Below, in pieces: positions 1 through 8,605 of a DNA stretch of 64,000 bases. This stretch comes from Sutcliffiella horikoshii. GTDB taxonomy: Bacteria; Bacillota; Bacilli; Bacillales; Bacillaceae_I. Position numbers and translations under genes: made by a program. The stretch is from the NCBI RefSeq assembly GCF_020524325.1, contig NZ_JAIVKY010000002.1, positions 527,482 through 591,481 of the forward strand, written 5' to 3'. Each line of letters begins with the position of its first letter. Within the stretch, counting starts at the first letter, position 1. The notes beneath the pieces are model-generated. The model was not told the origin of the DNA and ran no database searches. It saw nothing but the letters and a program-made list of their open reading frames with translations.

Positions 1-2131
1 AGTCGGCAAATCGTACAATCAGATCATAGACAGAGTTGGCAACCTTCTCGTCATAGCCTTTCTTTAAACACCCTTCTACAAAATGCGCACGTTCTTTGGC
101 AAGCACTTCTTTCTTTTTCTTTCCAACCGCTCTTCTTAACAAATCCGCTTCACCCAGGGAGAAGCCAGCCATCACCGCAGCAATTTGCATGATTTGCTCT
201 TGATACACAATAACCCCAAATGTTTTTTCCAAAATAGGGATCAGGTCTGGATGCGGATATTCCACTTTTTTCAGTCCATGCTTGCGCTCAATAAACAAAG
301 GAATTTGTTCCATTGGACCCGGCCGGTATAGAGCATTGACTGCCACGATATCTTCTAGATTCGAAGGCTTAAGCTTTGTCAGAACTTTTTTCATCCCTGG
401 TGACTCTAATTGAAATATCCCGGATGTATCCCCCTCACTTAACAGGCGGAAGGTTGCTGCGTCGTCAAGTGGTATATCTTCGATGTGATGTTTGGTTTCT
501 TTTTTCACTTGATGGCGGATGCTTTGAATCATCGTTAAGTTTCGCAAGCCAAGGAAATCCATCTTCAGGAGACCAAGCTCCTCAAGGGTTTCCATCGTGT
601 ATTGAGTAAGGTAGATGTCTTGCTGGCCCGCTTGGATCGGTATTAATTCCGTTAGTGGCTTATGGGTAATGACCACCCCTGCAGCATGTGTGGAGGAATG
701 ACGTGGCAGCCCCTCAATCTTCTGCGCTGTTTGGAAGGCACGCTTTCTTTCCTTTGTCTCGTTAATCGCGTTTTGCAATTTTTCATTCTCTTGATATGCC
801 GCATCAAGGGTAATGCCAGGTCTTGATGGAATCATCTTAGAAATCATCTCAAGCTCTTTCCCAGAAAGATTTAAGGCTTTTGCAACATCACGCCATGCAG
901 CCTTTGCAGCCAACGTACCAAATGTGATGATTTGGGCAACATGAAGTTGACCGTACTTTTCGGCCACATAACGGATGACTTCATCGCGTTTATTATCTTG
1001 AAAATCAATATCAATATCCGGCATCGTGATACGCTCGGGATTTAAGAATCTTTCAAACAACAGATCATGCTCAATTGGGTCCACATCTGTAATGAAGAGG
1101 GAGTAAGCGACTAATGAACCTGCTGCAGAACCACGACCAGGACCGGTCAAGATCCCCGCATTCCGTGCATAATACATAAAGTCCCAGACAATTAAGAAGT
1201 AGTCACTGAACTTCATCCCTTTAATGACTTGAAGTTCATATTGAAGGCGATTCTTATACTCTTGAGAAGGTTCCCCGATCCTTTTATGAAGCCCTTCCCA
1301 GCAGATCTTCTCTAAATAATCGTCTGCATTTTCCTCCTCAGGAACCGGATAACTTGGTAGAGCTGCTTGTCCAAACTCCAGTTCCACATGACATTGGTTA
1401 CTAATTTTCCATGTATTCTCCAATGCATCCGGAATATCTTCAAACAACTGTGTCATTTCATTTGTTGCCCTTAAATAATCAGGCGCCTCTTTAGGCAAGG
1501 ATTCTAGCTTGGTGCCTTGTTTAATGCTGCGTAAACACTCATATACAAAGATATCCTCTTTCAGAAGATAATGCACCTTACTCAAGGCCACGATTGGCAA
1601 CTGATTATGCCTTTTCATCGTCGTTTCAGATTGTTCCCTTGACTCTGCTGTATTCCGATCAATCCCGAGATACACGCTATCTTGCTCGAACAAATCCAAA
1701 TAAGCTTCCGCAGATTGCTCTTCATTTTGCGCAAGTTCAGATTCAGAGCCAGATAAAATTGCAATTAATCCTTTGGTATAATGCTTCAGCCATCTTTTCG
1801 GAACTCCTAGTGGCGACTTGGTTTGAACGACACTAGATAACTTCATCAGGTTCGTAAATCCTACGTTATTTTTTGCCAAAAGAATGATAGGATATGTTGA
1901 TTCCTCTTCCTCCCCGTCCGATAGAACCGATAGCGTCAGACCGATGATCGGCTTGATGTTGGCCGCTTTACAAGCTTTGTAAAAATCAACAGCCCCATAC
2001 ATCACATCTTCATCTGTAAGCGCAAGGGAGCCTAAACCAAGCTCATTGGCACGCTCCACAAGCTTAGAAAAACGGACTGAACTGTTCAGCAGGCTATAAC
2101 TGCTTTTTATATGTAAATGAACTACACTCAT
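1..2131 (-). CDS. dnaE: DNA polymerase III subunit alpha DnaE, 5' part (cut by window edge)
   Basis: This is the N-terminal ~710 residues of the second replicative polymerase of Bacillus, the error-prone DnaE that extends RNA primers before handing over to PolC. The translation starts MSVVHLHIKSSYSLL, the PHP domain entry. The polymerase palm is recognisable from PDIDIDFQ and GPGRGSAAGSL, followed by RRAVGKKKKE. The frame is open to base 1, so the C-terminal part lies outside the window. The family is ~1100 residues, so roughly two thirds is present. ATG at 2131 is chosen because it aligns with known DnaE starts. It is transcribed away from ytrH, which begins ~150 bp off on the other strand. 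I see no frameshift. Confidence 0.96.
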   Translation of the reverse strand, partial: MSVVHLHIKSSYSLLNSSVRFSKLVERANELGLGSLALTDEDVMYGAVDFYKACKAANIKPIIGLTLSVLSDGEEEESTYPIILLAKNNVGFTNLMKLSSVVQTKSPLGVPKRWLKHYTKGLIAILSGSESELAQNEEQSAEAYLDLFEQDSVYLGIDRNTAESREQSETTMKRHNQLPIVALSKVHYLLKEDIFVYECLRSIKQGTKLESLPKEAPDYLRATNEMTQLFEDIPDALENTWKISNQCHVELEFGQAALPSYPVPEEENADDYLEKICWEGLHKRIGEPSQEYKNRLQYELQVIKGMKFSDYFLIVWDFMYYARNAGILTGPGRGSAAGSLVAYSLFITDVDPIEHDLLFERFLNPERITMPDIDIDFQDNKRDEVIRYVAEKYGQLHVAQIITFGTLAAKAAWRDVAKALNLSGKELEMISKMIPSRPGITLDAAYQENEKLQNAINETKERKRAFQTAQKIEGLPRHSSTHAAGVVITHKPLTELIPIQAGQQDIYLTQYTMETLEELGLLKMDFLGLRNLTMIQSIRHQVKKETKHHIEDIPLDDAATFRLLSEGDTSGIFQLESPGMKKVLTKLKPSNLEDIVAVNALYRPGPMEQIPLFIERKHGLKKVEYPHPDLIPILEKTFGVIVYQEQIMQIAAVMAGFSLGEADLLRRAVGKKKKEVLAKERAHFVEGCLKKGYDEKVANSVYDLIVRFAD

Positions 2132-2282
2132 TAATCATCACACCTTATTTAACGCTTCCATTTTATACTTTCATTATAGGGGCTATTCTGTTCCAAACAC
2201 AATGAAGAAACTTCTCCATTAACATCACATACTTACCTCACCCTGTCCATATATATGAATAAGGACAGAAAGGATGATGAAA

Positions 2283-2618
2283 ATGGACGTTAAAGATCCA
2301 TTCGTCGCTACCCTTATATTCAGTTTTTTCATTGCTGTCGGGGTAATACTTGGAGGAGCTATCATCGGTGGAATTGCTGCTTTTCTAGTAGGGGACCCAC
2401 CTTTGACGAGAATGTGGAGCCTGGCAAAAAGTTTGAAAATCTGGGCGATCGTCGCAGCCATCGGAGGTACGTTTGACACCTTTTATAATTTGGAAAAAGG
2501 ACTGTTCAACGGCGAAACAAAATTTTTAGTAAAGCAGTTGCTTCTAATCATCTCTGCAACCGGCGGCGCCCAAACTGGAGCACTCATCATCAGCTGGCTT
2601 ACTCAGGAGACCTTATAA
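2283..2618 (+). CDS. ytrH: Sporulation membrane protein YtrH
   Basis: Small integral membrane protein of 111 residues, with two or three hydrophobic segments (about residues 8-38 and 50-72, plus a C-terminal one). In B. subtilis YtrH is a sigma-E-dependent forespore-engulfment/cortex-stage protein; that role is inferred from family and position next to dnaE. ATG 2283 (MDVKDPFVATLIF) is preferred over the two upstream ATGs at 2274 and 2277, because AAAGGATG lies at a suitable distance before it and homologues begin MD-. It is separated from ytrI by a single base, so the two are almost certainly co-transcribed. Confidence 0.88.
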   Translation: MDVKDPFVATLIFSFFIAVGVILGGAIIGGIAAFLVGDPPLTRMWSLAKSLKIWAIVAAIGGTFDTFYNLEKGLFNGETKFLVKQLLLIISATGGAQTGALIISWLTQETL

Positions 2619-2619
2619 C

Positions 2620-3120
2620 ATGAGGGTTCCTCCATATAACCGCGATCCCGGGTGGCAACGTTTTTTTTCCGGGGTGGTAATGGGTGCAATTGTAGGATGG
2701 TTGATATTCATGCTTATGTATGGCGTCACTTTGGAAAAAAATATTGGCGATCTTATAAAATATAAGGAAGAAGTGAAAAGCTATAAAAACAGAATTCATA
2801 TACTGACAGAGGACAATGACAAATTAAAAGAGGAAAAAGATCAGTTGAAAATAGAAGACTTCAAAATATCCATTACCAATCACGAAAAATACATGCTCAA
2901 CTCGTTCAGCCGTTCCTCTATCATTGCCAGAATTACAGAGGATCTTAACGACCAGGTCTCAAAAGATGTCGCAAGCATTAAAGACAATCGCCAATTGCTT
3001 ATAAAAGTTATTGAAAACAAAAGCTACACCCTCGATGACAAACGCTATTACTTCGAGGTTGATTTTCTTTATATCGACACAACCATTGAAATGGACTTGT
3101 TAATAGTGAAAATGGAATAA
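2620..3120 (+). CDS. ytrI: Sporulation membrane protein YtrI
   Basis: A 166-residue protein with one N-terminal membrane segment (about residues 15-36, GVVMGAIVGWLIFMLMYG). A charged coiled-coil stretch follows (about residues 45-85, rich in E, K and D), then a C-terminal soluble domain. Together with YtrH it forms the dnaE-linked sporulation pair of Bacillus. The precise biochemical role is not known to me. ATG starts one base after the ytrH stop, with AGGAGACC inside the end of ytrH as its ribosome site. A strong bidirectional hairpin follows the stop codon. Confidence 0.86.
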   Translation: MRVPPYNRDPGWQRFFSGVVMGAIVGWLIFMLMYGVTLEKNIGDLIKYKEEVKSYKNRIHILTEDNDKLKEEKDQLKIEDFKISITNHEKYMLNSFSRSSIIARITEDLNDQVSKDVASIKDNRQLLIKVIENKSYTLDDKRYYFEVDFLYIDTTIEMDLLIVKME

Positions 3121-3165
3121 GAAGAGGAAGCGTCTGCCATTTAGTGCCGTCACTTCCTCTTCTTT
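3121..3165. terminator. Bidirectional terminator between ytrI and nrnA
   Basis: GAAGAGGAAG and CTTCCTCTTC form a 10-bp stem around a ~22-nt loop between two convergent genes, with a T-rich flank on the plus side. It would end both ytrHI and nrnA transcripts. Confidence 0.75.
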
Positions 3166-3169
3166 GTTC

Positions 3170-4120
3170 CTACTCCCCTTGCAATTGGGCACGTGTTGCT
3201 TCAATCAGGTCAGCAAGAACATGGTCCGCTTCTTCCCATTTATAGATAGATGCCCCGGATGCCAACGGATGACCTCCGCCGTTATACTTTTTGGCAATTT
3301 CATTAACGATGGTCCCCTTCGAACGGAGCCTCACCCTGATCTGATCTGCTTCTTCTATAAAAAATGCCCACGCCTTAACGCCTTCAATATTACCAAGCAT
3401 CCCCACCAACTGCGATGCCTCAGAAGGAAGTGCATTATATCGTTGCAAAATATCAGGTGTAATTTTCATGGAAGCAATTCCATTCTCATGCATCGAAAAA
3501 TTCTCCAAAACATATCCGCTAAGCTTGGCAATGTGCAATTTGGTGCGGTACAGTTCATCATAAAGCTCCGTCATCGAAAATCCGTAGCTCAACAGTTCAC
3601 TCGCATACTGGAATGTCTTCGTGTTTGTGCTTTGGAAAAGAAATCTGCCCGTATCGCCTATAATGCCCGCAAAGATTAGTCTAGCAGCCTCTTTTGTCAT
3701 GACCCAACCCTGGTTTTTCCCGGCAAGGTATAACTCATAAATCATTTCGCTAGTGGAACTAGAATCCGTATCCACCCACATCAAATCCCCATATCTGTCC
3801 TCATTCGGATGATGGTCGATTTTTATCCATTTAGCCGCAAGCTTGTATCGCTTATCACAGATACGATCGGTATTTGCAGTATCACAGACAATCACAAGAG
3901 CTCCGTCGTAACTGGAGTCCGGTATCTCATCAAGCTTGCTCAAGAAGTTCAATGACTCCTCCGCTTCCCCCACGCGATACACCTTTTTTTCCGGATAACT
4001 TTCCTTAATCAACTCAGCCAATCCACATTGCGATCCATATGCATCCGGATCCGGCCTGACATGACGGTGAATGATGACCGTATCATGCGCCTTAATTTCA
4101 TCTATTATCTGCTGCCTCAT
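3170..4120 (-). CDS. nrnA: Bifunctional oligoribonuclease / PAP phosphatase NrnA
   Basis: DHH-family phosphoesterase of 316 residues, the usual NrnA (YtqI) length. It degrades 2-5 nt RNA and dephosphorylates 3'-phosphoadenosine 5'-phosphate in the cytoplasm. Visible motifs are the first metal site HVRPDPDAYGS (about residues 20-30), VCDTANTDR (79-86), the DHH signature at 102-104 and the C-terminal DHHA1 glycine motif GGGHPLASGA (about 283-292). Position beside ytrI and ytpI is as in B. subtilis. The ATG at 4120 is preceded by an AGAGGG site. Nothing is missing. Confidence 0.95.
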   Translation of the reverse strand: MRQQIIDEIKAHDTVIIHRHVRPDPDAYGSQCGLAELIKESYPEKKVYRVGEAEESLNFLSKLDEIPDSSYDGALVIVCDTANTDRICDKRYKLAAKWIKIDHHPNEDRYGDLMWVDTDSSSTSEMIYELYLAGKNQGWVMTKEAARLIFAGIIGDTGRFLFQSTNTKTFQYASELLSYGFSMTELYDELYRTKLHIAKLSGYVLENFSMHENGIASMKITPDILQRYNALPSEASQLVGMLGNIEGVKAWAFFIEEADQIRVRLRSKGTIVNEIAKKYNGGGHPLASGASIYKWEEADHVLADLIEATRAQLQGE

Positions 4121-4303
4121 CGTATGTAACCCTCTTTCACCTGATTCTTTTCTTTTATTTAATCACAGTTTCCCTGGTTCTCAAAGGAATATCATTTTAG
4201 TGCAAAAGTAGAATTTTGTTCACGAACACGTTACAATATAGCTTGTATGCGTATGATAGAATTATAACTATCATGTTTCAAATATATAAAGGAGTGTGTC
4301 CTT

Positions 4304-4636
4304 TTGGCTATTTTTGTTTTTCTCATTATCTTTTCATTAATGTTCTACTTGATGTATAAAGTAAAATACTTCCGCACCCAACTGCCAGCCGAAAAGAAAT
4401 GGCTAAGCGCAAAATCCAGCATCGCCCTGGGAAGCTTCGTTTTCTTTTTTGGCGTCAATTCTCTTATTAACCCACTATCCACAGTTGCCATCGTGGTGGG
4501 AATTATTTTGATCGTTGTAGGATTAGGCAGCATCTGGGCCGGCTACAAAGCCTACCGTTTCTACCTGCCATTTGCCATTGAAGAAGCAGAAGCAGTTAAG
4601 GAAGCGGAAATGAAAGAGAAGACGGTTACGGATTGA
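4304..4636 (+). CDS. ytpI: YtpI family membrane protein
   Basis: Membrane protein of 110 residues: an N-terminal hydrophobic helix (about residues 2-18), two more hydrophobic segments (about 42-60 and 63-82) and an acidic/lysine-rich tail ending KEAEMKEKTVTD. It belongs to the YtpI family found next to nrnA and ytoI in Bacillus; no function is known to me. The start is TTG at 4304, supported by AAGGAGTG nine bases upstream. It is transcribed divergently from nrnA. Confidence 0.8.
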   Translation: MAIFVFLIIFSLMFYLMYKVKYFRTQLPAEKKWLSAKSSIALGSFVFFFGVNSLINPLSTVAIVVGIILIVVGLGSIWAGYKAYRFYLPFAIEEAEAVKEAEMKEKTVTD

Positions 4637-4649
4637 AGATGAGTTGTGT

Positions 4650-4682
4650 GAGAGTCGTTCCTTTTGGGGCGGCTTTTTTGTT
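4650..4682 (+). terminator. Terminator after ytpI
   Basis: AGTCGTTCC, a TTTT loop and GGGGCGGCT form an imperfect stem followed directly by TTTTTTG on the plus strand. It abuts the stop codon of the convergent NERD gene. Confidence 0.7.
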
Positions 4683-5665
4683 TATGGCGAAAAGGAAATT
4701 CTAAAATGTTCTAACATGTAGACCCTTCCTTTTTTGTGGCCGACCGAGGGCAAATCTAGTGATACCAATATATTATATGCTTCTGATGCAGAACTAATTA
4801 GGAGGAAATCCCTCAACTCTTTGTTCTGAATGGTAGTAGATATTAATAGTTTATAATCTTCAATCGCATAAAAATGAACTGACAGTGATTGCGTATTGCA
4901 CCTCTTACAAGTCCAGTATTTTCTTTTTTTCTTCACCAAGTTGCACCCGCACGTCATGCAAATTACACCTTTTATCAGTTCTTCCTGTTTAATGTTGTAG
5001 GTCTGCAGAAAATTAAAGTTACCAGGGGTATGTTTCTTGATTAATGTTTTCGTAAGCTTGTTAAGATCTTTTTTATTCAGGAACTCAGTTGAATGGAGTG
5101 CATTTATTTCATTCACTCTATTGGGGAGATTAGTTAGAAAAGTTACCTTTTTCATAAGTGAGGGAGAAGTTTTGACTAGATGGGCCTTATTGTGCGTTAG
5201 AGCTACTAAACTCGCAATAGGTAGGCTTGGGAAACCGTGGTGTTCTAACCATAATGAAAGTTGATAACGGTGGCGTGCTACTTGTGATAGTGGATCTGCC
5301 ATTCTTTCCATTTCCCCATCTGACTTATATCGGATGAGTTGACTTCCCACTTCATCAAACTCTAATTTACCCGAAACGTATTTTGAATCTATTATTAAGC
5401 AATGAGTGGATGTAATGAGGAGAGTATCAATTTGAAAGTATCTACCTTTGGAGTCCTTAATACGGAGACCGTGAAGAATGTGGTAGTTTTCATGAGGGAG
5501 AAAGGTCAAATAGTAGTCTAATGCCTCTTCACCTTTGTAACCGTATTTCATTTTGCCATATTCCTGTTCAATCAATGGGTATTGAGGGTGGGATGGTAAC
5601 AGCCTTCTCAAGCCGGCTTCATGTATCAGCATCCTATTCGACTTTTCTCTGTGCTTTTTTATCAT
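4682..5665 (-). CDS. NERD domain protein with C-terminal zinc ribbon
   Basis: A 327-residue protein with a nuclease-related (NERD) domain in the N-terminal half. GEEALDYYL (about 45-53), the IDTLLI strand (79-84) and LIIDSKYVSGK (90-100) carry the acidic and lysine residues expected of this restriction-endonuclease-like fold. Two CxxC pairs at C236/C239 and C253/C256 form a likely zinc ribbon. NERD proteins are usually thought to act on nucleic acid, but no substrate is established, so that is family inference. ATG 5665 has GGAGTGAG upstream. The region 94 bp before the start holds a 20-bp tandem repeat array. Confidence 0.85.
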   Translation of the reverse strand: MIKKHREKSNRMLIHEAGLRRLLPSHPQYPLIEQEYGKMKYGYKGEEALDYYLTFLPHENYHILHGLRIKDSKGRYFQIDTLLITSTHCLIIDSKYVSGKLEFDEVGSQLIRYKSDGEMERMADPLSQVARHRYQLSLWLEHHGFPSLPIASLVALTHNKAHLVKTSPSLMKKVTFLTNLPNRVNEINALHSTEFLNKKDLNKLTKTLIKKHTPGNFNFLQTYNIKQEELIKGVICMTCGCNLVKKKRKYWTCKRCNTQSLSVHFYAIEDYKLLISTTIQNKELRDFLLISSASEAYNILVSLDLPSVGHKKGRVYMLEHFRISFSP

Positions 5666-5758
5666 TTACTCACTCCTATGTTAACTTTGTCTTGGTACTT
5701 TCGACTCAGGGCATTAAAATTCCTGCAAATTCTACAAAATAACACCCGGATTTTCACT

Positions 5759-5870
5759 TATCCATTGTAAAATGAAAATATCCATTGTAAAACAGATATA
5801 TCCATTGTAAATCGAATATATCCATCATAAAATCCATATATCCATTGTAAAATCAATTTATCCATTGATC
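5759..5870. repeat. Six-unit tandem array, exact 20-bp period
   Basis: The core TCCATTGTAA (one variant TCCATCATAA, the last copy partial) starts at 5761, 5781, 5801, 5821, 5841 and 5861: five exact 20-bp steps, with variable bases between cores. It lies between the ytoI terminator and the start of the NERD gene. Because 20 is not a multiple of 3, the reading frame shifts from unit to unit and it is not a coding repeat. Confidence 0.9.
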
Positions 5871-5973
5871 CTCCAGCCCCCCACCAAAAGCCCTTCAACA
5901 CTTTAGTCTTTGCACTGGACTTTGAACTTGACCTTGACCTTAGTTCCCCCTGCCCCAAACTTCCCCCAACCAC

Positions 5974-6014
5974 CAAAAAAAACGCCCCCACCTCAAACCC
6001 GGGTGAGAGCGCCT
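5974..6014 (-). terminator. Terminator after ytoI
   Basis: On the minus strand GCGCTCTCACC pairs imperfectly with GGTGGGGGCG, followed by a run of eight T. It sits 21 bp past the ytoI stop. Confidence 0.65.
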
Positions 6015-6034
6015 GCTCCAAACCAACTAAACAA

Positions 6035-7342
6035 CTACTGTATCAACTGCACCATCATCATCGCCTTGCCGACGACATTTCCTTCGTGGTACACTTCCAC
6101 GTCCACTTTACCGAACTTGCGGCCGACCTCGAGTACCTTTGGCCGAATCTCGATCGTGCTGTCAATCTGCACCGGTTTGATAAAATAAATCGTAATGTTC
6201 TCCACGACCATATCACTCTTTTTCACATTGCGGATCACACGCTTTGCCGCTTCTGTCACAATGGTTGTAAATACCCCATAGGAAATTGTTCCGACCGAGT
6301 TGGTCATCTGCGGGGTCACTTCGCTTTGGTAAGCCTCTTCGCCTTTTGATTCTGTGACATCCATAAATTGATTGGTCACGATGTCATCAAGGGTTTCGCC
6401 GACTTGCGGCTGCCTTTGAATCATTTGCAGCGCCTTCAATACGTCTTGACGGCTGATGATTCCAAGAAGGCGATGGCTCGGGTCGATCACCGGCAGCATC
6501 TCGATTCCTTCCCATACCATGATATGGGCAGCGGACGCGACCGACGTTTTGCCATTAACAGTGATCGGGTTTTTGGTCATCACTTTTTCAATTGGTGTCG
6601 AAGAATCCTTCCCAAGCACGTCCTTAGAGGTAACCACTCCCTGCACTTTCAAGTTTTTATCGATGATCGGAAAGCGGCTATGCTTGATTTCTTCGTTCAC
6701 TTTATACCATTCCGCAATCGTATCTTCTGTGGTTAAGTAAGTCGTCGCTTCGATTGGAGTCAAGATATCTTCCACCAGCACGATTTCCTTTTTGATCAAC
6801 TGATCGTAGATTGCACGATTGATCAAAGTCGCAACAGTAAACGTATCATAACTGCTCGAGATGATTGGAAGCTTCATTTCATCAGCTAACTTTTTAACCT
6901 CTTCGTCCGTATCAAAGCCACCGGTAATTAACACCGCAGCGCCAGCCTCTATAGCAAGCTTATGTGCATTGTAACGGTTACCGACAATTAACAAATTACC
7001 TGCTTCTGTATAGCGCATCATCGCTTCAAGTTTCATCGCACCGATAACAAACTTGTTCAACGTTTTATGAAGGCCTTCTCTGCCGCCAAGAACTTGTCCA
7101 TCCACAATGTTGACGACTTCGGCAAATGTAAGTTTTTCGATATTCTCTTTCTTTTTCCGCTCAATACGAATAGTACCAACACGTTCGATGGTACTAACAT
7201 ACCCTTTATTTTCAGCATCCTTGATTGCTCTGTATGCCGTACCTTCACTGACTGTGAGCGCCTTGGCGATTTGTCGTACTGATATTTTTTCTCCAATAGG
7301 AAGTTCTTCAATATAATGGAGAATCTGTTCATGCTTTGTCAC
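6035..7342 (-). CDS. ytoI: YtoI: HTH-DRTGG-CBS-hotdog regulatory protein
   Basis: Multidomain protein of 435 residues. An N-terminal winged-helix/GntR-like segment (about 1-65, SVRQIAKALTVSEGTAYRAI) is followed by a DRTGG domain (about 70-180), a CBS-domain pair (about 190-310, with PIEKVMTKNPITV) and a C-terminal hotdog/thioesterase-like domain (about 335-435). CBS pairs bind adenosyl nucleotides and the hotdog fold suggests acyl-CoA binding. The ligand and regulatory target are unknown, so a metabolite-sensing role is inference. GTG 7342 (MTKHEQIL) is preferred over GTG 7351, because GGGTGA lies at normal spacing before it. Confidence 0.88.
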   Translation of the reverse strand: MTKHEQILHYIEELPIGEKISVRQIAKALTVSEGTAYRAIKDAENKGYVSTIERVGTIRIERKKKENIEKLTFAEVVNIVDGQVLGGREGLHKTLNKFVIGAMKLEAMMRYTEAGNLLIVGNRYNAHKLAIEAGAAVLITGGFDTDEEVKKLADEMKLPIISSSYDTFTVATLINRAIYDQLIKKEIVLVEDILTPIEATTYLTTEDTIAEWYKVNEEIKHSRFPIIDKNLKVQGVVTSKDVLGKDSSTPIEKVMTKNPITVNGKTSVASAAHIMVWEGIEMLPVIDPSHRLLGIISRQDVLKALQMIQRQPQVGETLDDIVTNQFMDVTESKGEEAYQSEVTPQMTNSVGTISYGVFTTIVTEAAKRVIRNVKKSDMVVENITIYFIKPVQIDSTIEIRPKVLEVGRKFGKVDVEVYHEGNVVGKAMMMVQLIQ

Positions 7343-7411
7343 ACTATTCACCCGTCCACATAGTTATTTGTACCTTTATTATACGGGTGTTATAGCTTGT
7401 ATTCAATGTGT

Positions 7412-7657
7412 TTACTGATATTGACGCAATCGGACCTTTTTGGCCTCTGCTAATTTCGCTTTTCGCACCATCCGCTTTCGCTTTGGCAAGTACATGATTG
7501 CTGCAATATTTCCTCCAACTGCCATCAAGGCTAGCACCAGCCATGCCATGCCAAACACCCCTGCAAGTCCATCTTCTGTCACCGGTAAACGCGGTACTGC
7601 AACGTAAAGCATGGCACCAATACATAACAACGATAATAAAAGTCTATTCTTCAACAC
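7412..7657 (-). CDS. Small two-helix membrane protein, unknown function
   Basis: An 81-residue protein with two hydrophobic segments (about residues 5-22 and 33-57) and a strongly basic tail (KRKRMVRKAKLAEAKKVR). The start is GTG at 7657, with AAGGAGTG at correct spacing. An ATG two bases upstream is out of frame and stops at once. It lies between ytkL and ytoI on the same strand. The positive tail predicts a cytoplasmic C-terminus. I do not recognise a named family. Confidence 0.7.
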   Translation of the reverse strand: MLKNRLLLSLLCIGAMLYVAVPRLPVTEDGLAGVFGMAWLVLALMAVGGNIAAIMYLPKRKRMVRKAKLAEAKKVRLRQYQ

Positions 7658-7706
7658 ATGACACTCCTTCCAAACTTATAGCTTGTATCATGTATATTCC
7701 GCACAA

Positions 7707-7737
7707 CAAAAAAAAGAAGCAAATCCGCTTCTTTTCT
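7707..7737 (-). terminator. Terminator after ytkL
   Basis: AAAAGAAGC and GCTTCTTTT form a stem around AAATCC. On the minus strand a run of T follows, just beyond the ytkL stop codon. Confidence 0.7.
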
Positions 7738-7747
7738 TCGCAGCAAC

Positions 7748-8431
7748 CTATAATTCTATGATTTCTCCCACTTCCAGCACTTTCCCAACACCTTTAGGAA
7801 GTTTGGAAACAAAATCATGTGGATTTTGTTCAATGACAGGGAACGTATTAAAGTGGATTGGTACCACCTTGGAGGCGTCCAACCACTCAGCAGCAAGAAC
7901 CGCATCATCCGGACCCATCGTGAAATTATCCCCGATCGGCAAGAAGGCCACATCGATATTATTTAACTCCCCAATCATTTTCATATCAGAAAATAATGCT
8001 GTATCTCCTGCATGGAAAATCGTCTTCCCATCAATGGTCAACAAGATTCCACTCGGCATACCTGTATAGACGATTGTTTTTGTTTCATAATCTGTATAAC
8101 TAGAGCCATGAAACGCTTGCGTCAATTTCACTTTTCCAAAATCAAATTCATGTGCTCCGCCGATATGCATCTCATGAACCCTCACACCTTGCCAACCTAA
8201 ATATTCGGCAAGCTCAAACGGCGCAACAACTAATGCGTCATTCTTTAAAGCAAGGTCCACCGTATCGCCAACATGGTCATTGTGGCCGTGCGTTAAAAGA
8301 ATCACATCCACCTTCAAATCGTCTGCTTTTAAATCTGTCAGACCATTGCCCGTGATAAACGGATCAAACAAAATCGTTTTACCATTCGCTTCAACTTTTA
8401 CTACGGAATGTCCATGATAGGAAACCTTCAT
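7748..8431 (-). CDS. ytkL: Metal-dependent hydrolase, UPF0173 (YtkL)
   Basis: Metallo-beta-lactamase fold hydrolase of 227 residues, the standard length for the UPF0173 family. The zinc-binding signature HGHNDHVGD is at about residues 49-57. Further metal ligands are in FHAGDTALF and the near-C-terminal PIHFNTFP. The substrate is not established. ATG 8431 is followed by [14 protein letters not shown], the typical family start. It is divergent from the M24 peptidase gene at 8606 and convergent with nothing. No unusual residues were seen. Confidence 0.92.
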   Translation of the reverse strand: MKVSYHGHSVVKVEANGKTILFDPFITGNGLTDLKADDLKVDVILLTHGHNDHVGDTVDLALKNDALVVAPFELAEYLGWQGVRVHEMHIGGAHEFDFGKVKLTQAFHGSSYTDYETKTIVYTGMPSGILLTIDGKTIFHAGDTALFSDMKMIGELNNIDVAFLPIGDNFTMGPDDAVLAAEWLDASKVVPIHFNTFPVIEQNPHDFVSKLPKGVGKVLEVGEIIEL

Positions 8432-8605
8432 TCTTCCAATCTCTCCTTCTCAACATTAAATTTCTTCATACCAGTTAATCTTCTCTTTTTTAATGAAAAA
8501 TCCTTCTAATAAAATTTACACAAGTATGATTCCCTGATACTCTTAATGTAAACGTAATAAACTTCGTAACTAGAAGTAATTCACCTAAATAAAGGAGTGG
8601 CTGAG

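Noticed and set aside
376..1836. Short frames on the plus strand opposite dnaE
   Set aside because: They are antisense shadows of the dnaE coding sequence with no start signals.
5758..6021. 87-residue minus-strand frame with aromatic repeats
   Set aside because: It spans the 20-bp array and the ytoI terminator; the frame shifts between units and no start site is supported.
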